A stretch of 64,000 nt of DNA from Sphaerochaeta pleomorpha str. Grapes (GCF_000236685.1 NC_016633.1:2604001-2668000); one strand, 5' to 3'; numbered from the stretch's first letter, positions 52,680 to 61,951 are shown. The notes: generated by a model not told the origin, from the letters alone. Program-made: numbers and translations.

Positions 52680-54773
52680 ATGAAACACACGATCGATTTT
52701 TGCTTTGCTCCGGACATCAACCAGACCTGTATAGGCCTTGTTGATGACAAATATAAGACAATCGTCCGTGAGGACGGAAGTCTGAATTATTTGTGGGAAA
52801 GCGATAAGAACGAAATTGTAGACGGTACCATACCGCCTTTCAGAAAGCGGATCTTGGATAACCAGGAAGGGAATATGGCCTTTAAGTACCGCTTTCTTCC
52901 ACGTTTTTCGCATAGGGATTCCTTTGTGGAGAGAACACAGGACTTCGGAGATCCTTCCATGGCCATTGTTACCACTGTGGAACGTTTTACGGATACTGTT
53001 TTCTCTTGGAAGACCTTCGCCTATGAGAATTCCGATGGTCTTAGGATGGATATTATCCTTTATCGTCTGGAGACCAGCGTTGATTTCGGACATGCTTTGA
53101 CGACTGTCTATCTCCAGGAACTTGGAGACCATTGTGACAGTCCCTCAGCCCAACGCTTTCAAAGCGGTGCCTATACACTACCTGTCGGTGTTGCCAGGAT
53201 TCCTGCCCCGATTGCATATGCTACAGAAGGTGGAAGTGGAATTATAGCTGCCTCAGAGGTGTGGGAGGGTGCTTTTGGGATACTGTATGCAGGTAATCTC
53301 AAAGAGGATGAGTTTACACTGGAGTTCGCTAAGAATGCACTAGCCTGGTGCAAGGGGTATTGGAATAGTGTGAAGCCCTTTCTCAAGGCTTTCAGGGTTC
53401 CTGATCAGAGTGTCCAGAATATGCTTCTATCCTGTGGGCGGAATATTCTTCAGGCACAGGAGCTTGTCGATACGGTCAAAGAGTTTCATGTTGGTCCTAC
53501 AATCTACAGGGGTCTTTGGGTTGTGGATGGATATTACTTTGCGGAATGTGCATATATGATGGGAAGGGAAGACGAGGCATTCTCGCTTCTTCTAGGGATT
53601 CTGAGAAACCAGAAGCCTGATGGTTCGATCCGGATTCTTCCAGACCATCATAAGGAGACGGCAGTTGCAATATCCAATATCGTGCGCCAGTGTGAACTGC
53701 ACAATGACGATGAGAGGCTTCGCGAGCTCTGGCCAACGATTATGCGGGGAATGCTTCATCTGAGATCAATGAGAGACGATTCTCTGAAACTTGGGTCCGA
53801 TTACCCGGCTTGCGGTATGTTCCCTCCTTCATTCGGTGATGGGGGAATATATGGCCCGGAACCAGAGTATACGACTCCGATGAATGTCATTCTAGGGATG
53901 CAGGATGCCTATCGTGCTGGTTTCAGGCTAGGCCTTGAGGGTGCTCAAGAAATCAAGGACTTCTCGGACGAATTGATGGATGTCATGATGAAGGCAATTT
54001 CCCGCGATACAACAAAGACTGCAGAAGGAATACCTTATCTGCCTTTAAGTATGGATAAGACTAGGGATTATAAGCCACAAGCGGGAATCCAGACCATCGC
54101 CAGGGTCGCATTCCATGAGGAATTCGCTACTGACAGTGAAATTGTACGGAATCTTTTCACCCTTATAGACAGCATAGATGATGAGGAAGGTATTCCGTAT
54201 GGTACGGGTTGGCGCCCTGACCAGAGCTTATACACGTATAGCAGTGTGCGTTTCGCACAGTTAATGGTTGCCTGCGGGATGCCGGATAAAGCTGTGGACT
54301 ATCTGTATGCTTTTGCCAACCATGCTTCTGCCAGTAGGGTATGGAGGGAGGAGCAGCCGCTTAAGAGCAAACACTCCTCGGAGGTCTGTGGTGATATGCC
54401 TCACAACTGGGCATCCGTTGAGTTCATTAGACTTGTGAGGAATATGGTGCTCCTAGAAAGGAATGAGGGAATACATCTGCTTCCTGTACTTCCCGATGAA
54501 TGGCTTCCCACCTATGAACATGACCTGATGTTTGAGAAGACTCCTACGAAATTCGGTGAGATTGACCTGCATCTTGAGTACGAAGGTCCTGGTTCCTACC
54601 TGCTTGAATTCCGACGTGGTAAGGGTAATCAGAAACCATCATTTGTGAATCTTACCTGGAAGGGTGAAATCGGAAATATGCCTGAAGGGTTTGAGAAGAT
54701 AGGTGATCATGCTTGGGCAATAGATCCTGAATTGTATAGTTTCTCTTGTATCCTTTACATGCCTGGATGTTGA
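52680..54773 (+). CDS. Six-hairpin (alpha,alpha)6 glycosidase, alpha-rhamnosidase-like
   Basis: A 697-residue cytoplasmic protein. The first 230 residues are beta-rich; a helical barrel follows (about 235-600) in which WVVDGYYFAECAYMMGREDE, AFSLLLGILRNQKPDGSIRI and LYTYSSVRFAQLMVACGMPD are typical six-hairpin repeats; catalytic acids are probably among D and E of WVVDGYYFAE and HEEFA. A small beta domain ends it (IDLHLEYEGPG). The fold resembles GH78, GH95 or GH106-like enzymes, but the family cannot be fixed. It should trim the oligosaccharide brought in by the importer. It starts two bases after the permease stop. Confidence 0.75.
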   Translation: MKHTIDFCFAPDINQTCIGLVDDKYKTIVREDGSLNYLWESDKNEIVDGTIPPFRKRILDNQEGNMAFKYRFLPRFSHRDSFVERTQDFGDPSMAIVTTVERFTDTVFSWKTFAYENSDGLRMDIILYRLETSVDFGHALTTVYLQELGDHCDSPSAQRFQSGAYTLPVGVARIPAPIAYATEGGSGIIAASEVWEGAFGILYAGNLKEDEFTLEFAKNALAWCKGYWNSVKPFLKAFRVPDQSVQNMLLSCGRNILQAQELVDTVKEFHVGPTIYRGLWVVDGYYFAECAYMMGREDEAFSLLLGILRNQKPDGSIRILPDHHKETAVAISNIVRQCELHNDDERLRELWPTIMRGMLHLRSMRDDSLKLGSDYPACGMFPPSFGDGGIYGPEPEYTTPMNVILGMQDAYRAGFRLGLEGAQEIKDFSDELMDVMMKAISRDTTKTAEGIPYLPLSMDKTRDYKPQAGIQTIARVAFHEEFATDSEIVRNLFTLIDSIDDEEGIPYGTGWRPDQSLYTYSSVRFAQLMVACGMPDKAVDYLYAFANHASASRVWREEQPLKSKHSSEVCGDMPHNWASVEFIRLVRNMVLLERNEGIHLLPVLPDEWLPTYEHDLMFEKTPTKFGEIDLHLEYEGPGSYLLEFRRGKGNQKPSFVNLTWKGEIGNMPEGFEKIGDHAWAIDPELYSFSCILYMPGC

Positions 54774-54828
54774 GTCAACAAAAGTACAGAGCTGCTTGCT
54801 TATCCCGGCAATTTACGATAAGGATGTA

Positions 54829-54872
54829 AGCAATGGGGGATTTCTTGTGTGATACAAGTAATCCCCCTTGCT
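54829..54872 (+). terminator. Hairpin at the end of the sugar-use operon
   Basis: AGCAATGGGGGATT (54829-54842) pairs with AATCCCCCTTGCT (54860-54872), one bulged T, and an inner CTTGT/ACAAG stem stacks on it. GTTATGTT follows rather than a T-run. It is the only strong structure after the glycosidase gene. Confidence 0.65.
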
Positions 54873-55488
54873 GTTATGTTCCATAAGCTGGTCCTAGGTT
54901 TGTTTGGGTCAGCAAAGTAATGCAATATCTTTGCTGCACAGTCATGATAGCAATTCAATTTCTGAAGACGAAGGGAAATTCTTAAAAGACATTGTAGAAG
55001 CGATGGGTATGGTGGTTGCGAAGCTGCAATGTAAAAAGCGCCCTTCCATTGGATACCAATGCAGCTACAATGGAATGCAGTGCTACAAAGATTGCCAGGA
55101 AAGAATACGGACTATTTGTTTTACAGATACTAATGCCCGATTTCACCATTTTCTGTGGAAAATGTGGAAGTCCTTCCCAGAACCGATGATATGGTAGCAA
55201 TTTTCTGAAATGTGTCTCCATAAGGAGACTGAGATACTAAGAAAGTGTCTCAAAATGGCTGCTTGTCATGTGAAAGTGTAAACTTAGATGACATTGTATT
55301 GTATATTTTGCTTGTTCTGAATAATAATATATGCATATTTAAATCACTATATGGCAAAGAATAATTCATATTCTGCAATTCTGCTTTTTCTGATTGCAAG
55401 GAAAATATGAAGCGAATATAATGGAAGGGAAAAAAGGCAATGCAACAAAGCTGGGCATTTTTGGGTCTCTACATGAAAGAAGGATCGC
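54873..55488. other. Gene-poor region with a possible zinc-ribbon relic
   Basis: No intact gene. A plus-strand frame 54904-55197 looks partly coding but has no ribosome site; in a neighbouring frame at about 55134-55190 the DNA reads PDFTIFCGKCGSPSQN, a zinc-ribbon-like peptide, suggesting a frameshifted remnant. The region 55290-55480 is AT-rich and holds the promoter of the lipoprotein gene. Confidence 0.3.
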
Positions 55489-56493
55489 ATGAGGAAGAAG
55501 ATAATCAAGACAGTCATGGCCTTAATGACCATGTGTGTGTTGGTACTTACAGGTGGGTGTTACTTGGGTGGATACGATCAGGGCATGGGGGCTTCGTCGA
55601 TCACCCGGGCTGAACTGAATCAGATGATTGAGAACGGTGACGATGTGACGGGCGTGAACACTTCCCAGATTACGGACATGTCCTATCTGTTCTACTGCAA
55701 ATCCAAGTTCAATCAAGATATCTCCGGCTGGGATGTGCACAACGTAACGAACATGTCCGGTATGTTCTTTCATGCATCGGCCTTCAATCAGGATCTCTCA
55801 GATTGGGATGTGGGCAACGTCGCGTACATGTCCGAGATGTTCAATGGTGCAGTATCCTTCAATCAGGATATCTCAAGTTGGGACGTGGGCAACGTCACGA
55901 CCATGTCCGATATGTTCTGGAATGCATCGGCCTTCAGTCAAGAGCTTACAGGCTGGGATGTGCACAACGTAACGAACATGTCCGGTATGTTCTTTCATGC
56001 ATCGGCCTTCAATCAGGATATCTCAGATTGGAACGTGGGCAACGTCACGGACATGTCCTATATGTTCTATAGTGCAGTAGCCTTCGATCAGGATATCTCA
56101 GGCTGGGACGTAGGCAACGTCACGGACATGACAGCTATGTTCAACGGTGCAGCAGCCTTCAATCAGGAGACCTCAGGTTGGGATGTAGGCAACGTTACGA
56201 ATATGACTGTTATGTTCGAGAATGCATCTGCTTTCAACCAAGATATCTCAGGTTGGGACGTGAGCAACGTCACGAACATGTCCGGCATGTTTGAAAATGC
56301 AGTAGCCTTCAACCATGATATCTCTCTCTGGGATGTGGGTAATGTAACGGACATGACCGGTATGTTCTACGATGCATCAACCTTCTGCAAGAACCTCTCG
56401 GGGTGGAATGTCAGTAATGTCACCAAACATAGTAACTTCACAGGTGGAGGATGTCCACTCAGTTCAGATTTACTTCCTGTCTGGATCTATTGA
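55489..56493 (+). CDS. BspA-like repeat surface lipoprotein (DUF285)
   Basis: A 334-residue exported protein. The signal peptide ends in LTGGC with Cys24 as the probable lipid anchor. A short linker (to residue 73) precedes nine complete 25-residue repeats at 74-298 and one partial repeat, each like FNQDISGWDVHNVTNMSGMF. This is the DUF285 (PF03382) repeat that folds as a leucine-rich-repeat-like solenoid and is found in BspA-type adhesins of spirochaetes, mycoplasmas and oral bacteria. The C-terminus (GGGCPLSSDLLPVWIY) has a single Cys and no sorting motif. The protein is monocistronic. Surface exposure and adhesion are known for related proteins, not shown here. Confidence 0.88.
   Translation: MRKKIIKTVMALMTMCVLVLTGGCYLGGYDQGMGASSITRAELNQMIENGDDVTGVNTSQITDMSYLFYCKSKFNQDISGWDVHNVTNMSGMFFHASAFNQDLSDWDVGNVAYMSEMFNGAVSFNQDISSWDVGNVTTMSDMFWNASAFSQELTGWDVHNVTNMSGMFFHASAFNQDISDWNVGNVTDMSYMFYSAVAFDQDISGWDVGNVTDMTAMFNGAAAFNQETSGWDVGNVTNMTVMFENASAFNQDISGWDVSNVTNMSGMFENAVAFNHDISLWDVGNVTDMTGMFYDASTFCKNLSGWNVSNVTKHSNFTGGGCPLSSDLLPVWIY
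55708..56382 (+). repeat. Nine 75-bp tandem coding repeats in the BspA-like gene
   Basis: Nine 25-codon units lie head to tail. Repeats 1 and 4 share 69 identical bases (55726-55794 and 55951-56019), exactly three units (225 bp) apart, so a three-unit block was probably duplicated recently; others differ by 10-30 percent. Confidence 0.9.
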
Positions 56494-56668
56494 TTGGTAT
56501 TTCCATCAAAAAAGGATGTTCACAGAGCATGGTGAATATGGCAATGGAGTCGAGCTGTGCGAATCTGAATCCCCTTCGAATTCGAGGACAATTGGTCCAG
56601 GTAAGTCGTCTTTGCTACACCTTTTGGTACAGCTGCGATGTGAAATATCAACGGAATTAGAAATCATA

Positions 56669-57751
56669 TTAGGTTGATTCCCCAATTATGAGCTCAAAGT
56701 TTGAGAGTATCTGGCTTGGGGGCTTAGATGGATTTTTTAAGCGGTCAAACATATCTATGACTGCAAGGGCAGCTAATTCCTCACATGGCTGGTTAATTGT
56801 TGTAAGCCTAGGAGTATGTTCTGATGCAATGTAAGATCCATCGAACCCAGCAATTCTAAAATCTTCTGGAAAAGAAAATGATTTGCCTTGTATGATTTTC
56901 ATAATCTTTACTGCGAGAAAATCATTGGATGTGATGATATTTTTCGATCCCATGGATTTCAGTTTTACTTCCAAATTATCTTCTTCGGTTATCAAGTGTA
57001 CCCAATCTTTTTGCGGATATATTCCTGCATCGATAAGTGCACTCTGTACGCCCATAAGTCGCATACGTACTGTACGTCCTACATTCGGCATAGTAAAAAA
57101 GTCAATTCTATTTGATCCATTTGATAACATATGCTGGGCTAATGTGTATCCTGCCCTATAATTATCAATAGATATTATATCATGTCCAATGTTTTCAGGA
57201 AATTCAGTGACTCCTGCATCAATTAATATCGTTTGTATACCTGCTCTCTCAAGCTTGTTCAGTAGAAATGTATTAATATCATACCGATCATTTGTTAATT
57301 CAACTGGGGACATAAATATTCCATCAACTTTCTGTTCAATATATAAATCGGTTAGTTTGGATAAACTATTGAAATCAATAGAACCCTGGAAGAAACTACC
57401 TCCCCAAAGGATATTGTAATTATACTTTTCTGATAAACTTGCAATAGAAACTGCTAATCGGCTAAAGAAGCCCTCCATTCGCAGTAGAGGGAATATCAAA
57501 CCGAATATTTTGTTTTCTGAGGCTTCTTTTTTTGGTTTTTTAATTAACCGGCTACCCTGTCCCGCTCTACTTTTTATTAGACCATCGTCTTGAAGTTGTT
57601 TAAGAGCTTTGTGAATTGTGGGGCGAGAAACTGAGTAAAGGCTTGCAAGTTCTACAGCTGTAGGAATTTCATCTCCGACCTTATAGATTGGACTTTTTAA
57701 TTGCTCCAAAAGGTCTAGATAGATATTCAAGTAAAGATTTGTTTTCGACAA
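56669..57751 (-). CDS. GntR-LacI hybrid regulator (AraR-like)
   Basis: A 360-residue regulator that joins an N-terminal GntR winged helix (about 5-75: PIYKVGDEIPTAVELASLYS, VSRPTIHKALKQLQDDGLIK) to a C-terminal periplasmic-binding-protein-like sugar domain (about 90-355: KIFGLIFPLLRMEGFFSRLA, DGIFMSPVELTND, IISIDNYRAGYTLAQHML, FRIAGFDGSYIASEH). The arrangement is that of AraR, which binds its operator until a sugar is bound. Start is TTG (complement of 57749-57751), favoured by AAGGGGGGAG a few bases before it. It is divergent from the RbsB-type importer, now separated by an IS relic, and probably represses it. Confidence 0.92.
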   Translation of the reverse strand: MSKTNLYLNIYLDLLEQLKSPIYKVGDEIPTAVELASLYSVSRPTIHKALKQLQDDGLIKSRAGQGSRLIKKPKKEASENKIFGLIFPLLRMEGFFSRLAVSIASLSEKYNYNILWGGSFFQGSIDFNSLSKLTDLYIEQKVDGIFMSPVELTNDRYDINTFLLNKLERAGIQTILIDAGVTEFPENIGHDIISIDNYRAGYTLAQHMLSNGSNRIDFFTMPNVGRTVRMRLMGVQSALIDAGIYPQKDWVHLITEEDNLEVKLKSMGSKNIITSNDFLAVKIMKIIQGKSFSFPEDFRIAGFDGSYIASEHTPRLTTINQPCEELAALAVIDMFDRLKNPSKPPSQILSNFELIIGEST

Positions 57752-57847
57752 AGGCTCCCCCCTTAATTACTACGCGCAATCTGCATTATATGTTATTGCA
57801 AATGATATCGCTACAAGTATACAAATAAAATGTAAAACAATATATAC

Positions 57848-59203
57848 TAAATGTAAAGTTAAAGGTTTCTTATAAAGTAAAATGACCACTTAATTGCTCC
57901 TTGGCTTTCTTCATCAGCAGGCCTCCAGCAGTTTGACGGTGACATTCCCCAACCCGAATTCTTTCTTCAAACATTGGAACGGTGTAAAGCTGTTGAGGAT
58001 TTTTCTCAGGTAGGTATTCATCCAGTGCTGGATTTCCTTTATCTACTTGTCCTTTCTAGGCGAAACAAAGGTTCCCTTGGGGAGGAATCTCCTGTTGAAT
58101 ATCTCATGAAGTTTTGCCCTCCTAGTGGTGAAAACTATCATGACAGCTAGTGTCCCCCTCTCCGAGGAACAGTAGGGATGGGTGAAATGCAACGCTGTCC
58201 TTTTCCCTTTTGTCAGATCGAGTTCTCCAAGCCTAACACATCGGCGAATTCAACTCCGTTGTCGAGAGGCATCGAGAGAAGTAGCATGTGGAAAAGACGG
58301 TTCCCCAGCTGATGCTCTGTGCCTGCTTCACGGATTTTACGGTCCTGTCCAGTATAATGACCATCAGCTCTATCCTTATTTTCCGTTCCGCAAGCGTCAG
58401 CAGGTATTCGCGTGGACCGTCCTTGGTGTTGTAGAACGTGTTCCCCCCATCTCGTGACCGGACTTTAGGCACTTGAGTACTGCATTGGGACAGTTGCCTA
58501 TGGGCCGGGCCGCAAATTCCCCGTTCGAATGCTTTCTCTTGTTCCCGTTGCCTTTTTTCCTCTTCATAAGGCCTTTCCTCGACTGGTTCCCGATGGTTAC
58601 GCCGGGCATGTCCCCGGCTTCTATCCCGTTGTACAGGGTTTTCTCACAGATTGTTAGCTCCTGTGTCCATGATGCCTCCTGCCCATCCAGCTTCTTTAAA
58701 ATAGCATAGGAACTGTACTTGTGCTCCAAAATCAGATCGGATATTTTTTGCATCAATACATAAGGTCTCCCTGACTTGGGCAACGGTCCCTTGTACTTCA
58801 TTTTCTCCTCTGCATCAATCTGGTGATGGCCTGTATTGTATTCCGTCCTGGAAAACGGGATTCTCAGAGCGCATGCTCTTCCGTTCCTCTCTGCAGTTTC
58901 CTGCTGATCGTTTTGGCACTCTTCCAGAAGATTTTTCCCTGTATGATAGCGCTTCGCTTTTTCCTGTACCCGTTGCTTCCTGCCCATTAATATTACAATT
59001 TCAGCCTCTCAGCCAAAGTAAGATGTCTTCCCCTGTGGTACTTTTCCAGTGTAAACTGCCTGCGTCCAATGGTATCTTCGTGTTTGTTTTGATTTATTGC
59101 TAAACCAATGATAACACGGTTTCCATGGGACTCTTTTTTGTCTTGGTTCTTTCCTTTTTAAATGGATATTTCATATTGCTATTTACGTAAATGTAAAGTT
59201 AAA
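57848..59203 (-). mobile_element. IS30-type insertion sequence relic with 16-bp flanking direct repeats
   Basis: TAAATGTAAAGTTAAA occurs at both ends (57848-57863 and 59188-59203) and would be the target duplication, leaving an element of about 1.32 kb between them, a normal IS30 size. IS30 elements mostly duplicate 2-3 bp, but the IS30-type IS1630 of Mycoplasma makes duplications of about 20 bp, so 16 bp is possible. I could not find clear terminal inverted repeats, so the ends are tentative. The transposase inside is dead. Confidence 0.6.
57914..59080 (-). pseudogene. IS30-family transposase, multiply frameshifted
   Basis: Reading the minus strand from about 59080 to the TGA at 57914 gives IS30 pieces in different frames. 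They are YHRGRHLTLAERLKL (start of the N-terminal helix-turn-helix), AKTISRKLQRG (its recognition helix), GRPYVLMQKISDLILEHKYS and ELTICEKTLYNGIEAGDMPG (58397-58987 frame), PREYLLTLAERKIRIELMVI and LDRTVKSVKQAQ (58233-58472 frame, part of the DDE core), and WMNTYLRKILNSFTPFQCLK (C-terminus). Each is interrupted by frameshifts or stops, so no transposase can be made. Confidence 0.85.
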
Positions 59204-59225
59204 AATCATAAATGTAAAATATATG

Positions 59226-59253
59226 TTGACATATAGATTTTCTGATGTAAAAA
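59226..59253 (+). promoter_or_regulatory. Promoter of the RbsBAC-like importer
   Basis: TTGACA (59226-59231), 16-bp spacer, TAAAAA (59248-59253). Copies of ATGTAAA at 59191, 59212 and 59245, and at 57830 and 57851 on the other side of the IS relic, surround the original divergent promoter region and may be regulator contacts. Confidence 0.5.
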
Positions 59254-59347
59254 TAGGCTTACAGTTAGTGTTCTTCTAATTGTTTCAAAATTAATCTTAT
59301 CTTGATGTTTACTTAAAACTTGAAGATAAGAAATAAAAGGAGCTTCT

Positions 59348-60292
59348 ATGAAAAAGGTAAAAGGGGTTATGTTGTTTCTCGTTTTAATGACGATGAGTGT
59401 TGGTATGCTTTTTGCCAACGGACAGTCAGATAAAAATGATGCAGCAAATGCAATGTCTGTAAATGGTATTTCAATCGGTGTGTCTATTGCTGATCAGTCC
59501 AATGTCTTCTACATAGATATTTTGGATGGTATGCAGGGAGCTATGAAGGATGGCGATCGGCTTATTGCAATGGATGCTGGCTTTGATGTTGCAAAACAGA
59601 TTTCAGATATCGAAGATATGATTCAGCAAGGTGTGAAAGTAATGCTTGTCGACCCGGTCGATTCAAAGGCTATTAAGGCATCTCTTGATGCATGTGCTAA
59701 AGCTGGAATTCCTGTTATTGCATATAATTCTCCTGTTGATGATGCGAGTGCTGTTACGTCCACTGTAGCCTCAGATAACTATATGGCTGGTCAGCTGATC
59801 GGTGAAGAACTTGCTTCTGTACTTGGCAATCAAGGAGAGATTGCAATGTTGACATACAATGTTGCTACAGTATGTCTTGATCGTGCAAATGGTTTTATTG
59901 ATGCTATTTCAAAATACAATAAAATGAAAATTGTTGAATCGCAAGAAATTCAACCTGGGGTAGATACAGCTTTACCTGTAATGGAAAATATTCTTCAAGC
60001 ATATCCAAATCTGACCGGAGTTTTTGCATTGAATGATCCTTCTGCTATTGGAAGTGCTGCGGCTGTCCAGAGTGCTGGATTACTTGATCAGATCAAGATT
60101 GTTGGCGTTGATGGATCCGCTGATGGAAAAGCCGCTATTCGTGACGGTAAGATGTTGGCTTCTGCTGCTCAGCACCCAGTAGATATTGGGAAAATCAGTG
60201 TTGAGACGGCCTATAAAATTATTGCAGGCGAGAATGTACAAGCAAATATTAAAGTGCCTGTTGAGCTGGTTACCAAAGCGAATGCACAGTAA
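59348..60292 (+). CDS. Sugar ABC transporter binding protein, RbsB-like
   Basis: A 314-residue exported binding protein. Signal peptide MKKVKGVMLFLVLMTMSVGM then LFANGQSD. The mature fold is the ribose/galactose type: GVSIADQSNVFYIDILDGMQ, DMIQQGVKVMLVDPVDSKAI, AGIPVIAYNSPVDDASA, GVFALNDPSAIGSAAAVQSA and IVGVDGSADGKAAI. It binds a pentose, hexose or sugar alcohol. AAAGGAG precedes the ATG. The GntR-LacI regulator gene is divergent from it and the ATPase and permease genes follow. Confidence 0.93.
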   Translation: MKKVKGVMLFLVLMTMSVGMLFANGQSDKNDAANAMSVNGISIGVSIADQSNVFYIDILDGMQGAMKDGDRLIAMDAGFDVAKQISDIEDMIQQGVKVMLVDPVDSKAIKASLDACAKAGIPVIAYNSPVDDASAVTSTVASDNYMAGQLIGEELASVLGNQGEIAMLTYNVATVCLDRANGFIDAISKYNKMKIVESQEIQPGVDTALPVMENILQAYPNLTGVFALNDPSAIGSAAAVQSAGLLDQIKIVGVDGSADGKAAIRDGKMLASAAQHPVDIGKISVETAYKIIAGENVQANIKVPVELVTKANAQ

Positions 60293-60330
60293 AATTAACT
60301 AGAGCGAGAATTTGTACTAACACAATATTG

Positions 60331-60365
60331 GCACGACCTCTCTATAAAACTCGAGTGTGTCGTGC
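60331..60365 (+). terminator. Intercistronic hairpin after the RbsB-like gene
   Basis: Perfect 7-bp arms GCACGAC / GTCGTGC with a 21-base loop, 38 bases after the stop, followed by TATTTAAG. It is the third hairpin of this kind directly after a binding-protein gene in the window and may limit read-through or protect the upstream mRNA. Confidence 0.6.
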
Positions 60366-60406
60366 TATTTAAGAACATTAATAAATCAAAGTTTTGATTT
60401 TTATGG

Positions 60407-61951
60407 ATGCAGTCAATGGAAAGTGAAATAGTAAATACATATTTTCTGGAAATGATAAATATCAACAAAACATTTCCTGGTGCAAGGGTTCTTAAAGACG
60501 TCAATCTGAAAATAAGAAGTGGTGAAGTCAGGGCGTTGATTGGCGAGAATGGAGCCGGGAAATCAACTTTAATAAAAATTCTTGGTGGAATCTATTCTAA
60601 AGACGAAGGCGGAGAAATTAGAATAAATGGAAACGTCGTAGAAATTAACAATGTTCATGATGCAAAGAATTATGGAATAAGCATTATTCACCAGGAAATT
60701 TGTTTAGCTGATAATATGACAGTTGCAGATAATTTATTCATGGGAGATGAAATATCTGGGAAAATTGCATGCTTTCTTGATGATAATGAAATGATCAGGC
60801 AAGCTCAAGAAATACTGGATGAGTTAGGCCTTGATATCGATGCTCGATCAAAGGTTGGCAAACTTAGTCTAGCAAAGCAACAGCTTGTTGAAATATGTCG
60901 TGCAATACATACTGATAAGAAGCTTGTTGTTATGGATGAGCCGACATCATCTCTGACCAAAACAGAAATTGATCAGCTTTTTTTACAGTTAGAGAAAATG
61001 AAAAAAGCGAATATTGCAATTATTTATATCTCACACAGGATGGAAGAAATTTTCAAAGTTTCTGATTCGATTACTGTTTTAAGAGATGGTAACCTGGTAC
61101 ATACAGATGTTGCTGAGAATCTTGATCAGGATAAAATAATTGCAATGATGGTAGGGCGAGAGCTTACCGAAATATATAATCCAATAACAAACCAGGCTCG
61201 GGATGAAGAGTGTCTTGTTGTAAAGAACTTTAAAAATAAAAAGCTTAAGGACGTAAGTTTTTCTTTGAGAAAAGGAGAAATACTAGGTTTTTCCGGTCTT
61301 GTTGGTGCAGGACGTACAGAGTTGGCGCGTGCAATATTTGGTATAGATAAAGTTGATTCGGGTGATATTTTTCTGAATGGTGAAAAAATTCAGATTACCA
61401 ACGTATGGCAGGCAATTGGCTATGGCTTGGCTTATGTCCCGGAAAGTCGCAGAACAGAAGGATTGTTTCTGATGCATTCCATTAAATTTAATGCGACTAT
61501 TTCAATTTTAGAAAAGTTTATCAATTTCATAGGGCTAAGTAAGAAGAAAGAAAACATGATTGTTGATGACTATATAAACACATTGGCAATTAAAATGACA
61601 TCAAGCGATCAACAAGTGAAATTTCTATCAGGTGGGAATCAGCAGAAGGTTGTCATCACTAAATGGTTGGCTACCAAACCCAGCATCCTGATACTTGATG
61701 AGCCAACACGTGGGATAGATATAGGGGCAAAGGTTGAAATATATCAATTGATAAATAGGCTTGCCCAGGAGGGTGTATCCATAATCCTCATTTCTTCTGA
61801 AATAGAGGAAGTTATCAATTTGTGTAATCGAATAATAGTAATGTATGAAGGTAGAATTTCAGGTCAATTATATAACGAAGATTCACATAGAATTTCCCAA
61901 GAACAAGTGATGAGGTATGCATCTGGAGGTAATAACAATGCGCATAAATAG
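60407..61951 (+). CDS. Sugar ABC transporter ATPase, RbsA/MglA-like
   Basis: A 514-residue double ATPase. First half: Walker A GENGAGKST, signature LSLAKQQLVEICRA, Walker B LVVMDEPTSSLT. Second half: degenerate Walker A GLVGAGRTELARA, as usual for RbsA/MglA, signature LSGGNQQKVVITKWL, Walker B ILILDEPTRGIDIGA. The ATG at 60407 has no strong ribosome site; ATG 60416 is an equal candidate. The permease gene starts inside its last codons (overlap 14 bases). Confidence 0.93.
   Translation: MQSMESEIVNTYFLEMININKTFPGARVLKDVNLKIRSGEVRALIGENGAGKSTLIKILGGIYSKDEGGEIRINGNVVEINNVHDAKNYGISIIHQEICLADNMTVADNLFMGDEISGKIACFLDDNEMIRQAQEILDELGLDIDARSKVGKLSLAKQQLVEICRAIHTDKKLVVMDEPTSSLTKTEIDQLFLQLEKMKKANIAIIYISHRMEEIFKVSDSITVLRDGNLVHTDVAENLDQDKIIAMMVGRELTEIYNPITNQARDEECLVVKNFKNKKLKDVSFSLRKGEILGFSGLVGAGRTELARAIFGIDKVDSGDIFLNGEKIQITNVWQAIGYGLAYVPESRRTEGLFLMHSIKFNATISILEKFINFIGLSKKKENMIVDDYINTLAIKMTSSDQQVKFLSGGNQQKVVITKWLATKPSILILDEPTRGIDIGAKVEIYQLINRLAQEGVSIILISSEIEEVINLCNRIIVMYEGRISGQLYNEDSHRISQEQVMRYASGGNNNAHK

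Noticed and set aside
55708-56382. Regular DNA repeats that could be read as a CRISPR array
   Set aside because: The units are contiguous 75-bp codon-phased repeats encoding DUF285 sequence, with no spacers, and lie wholly inside an ORF.
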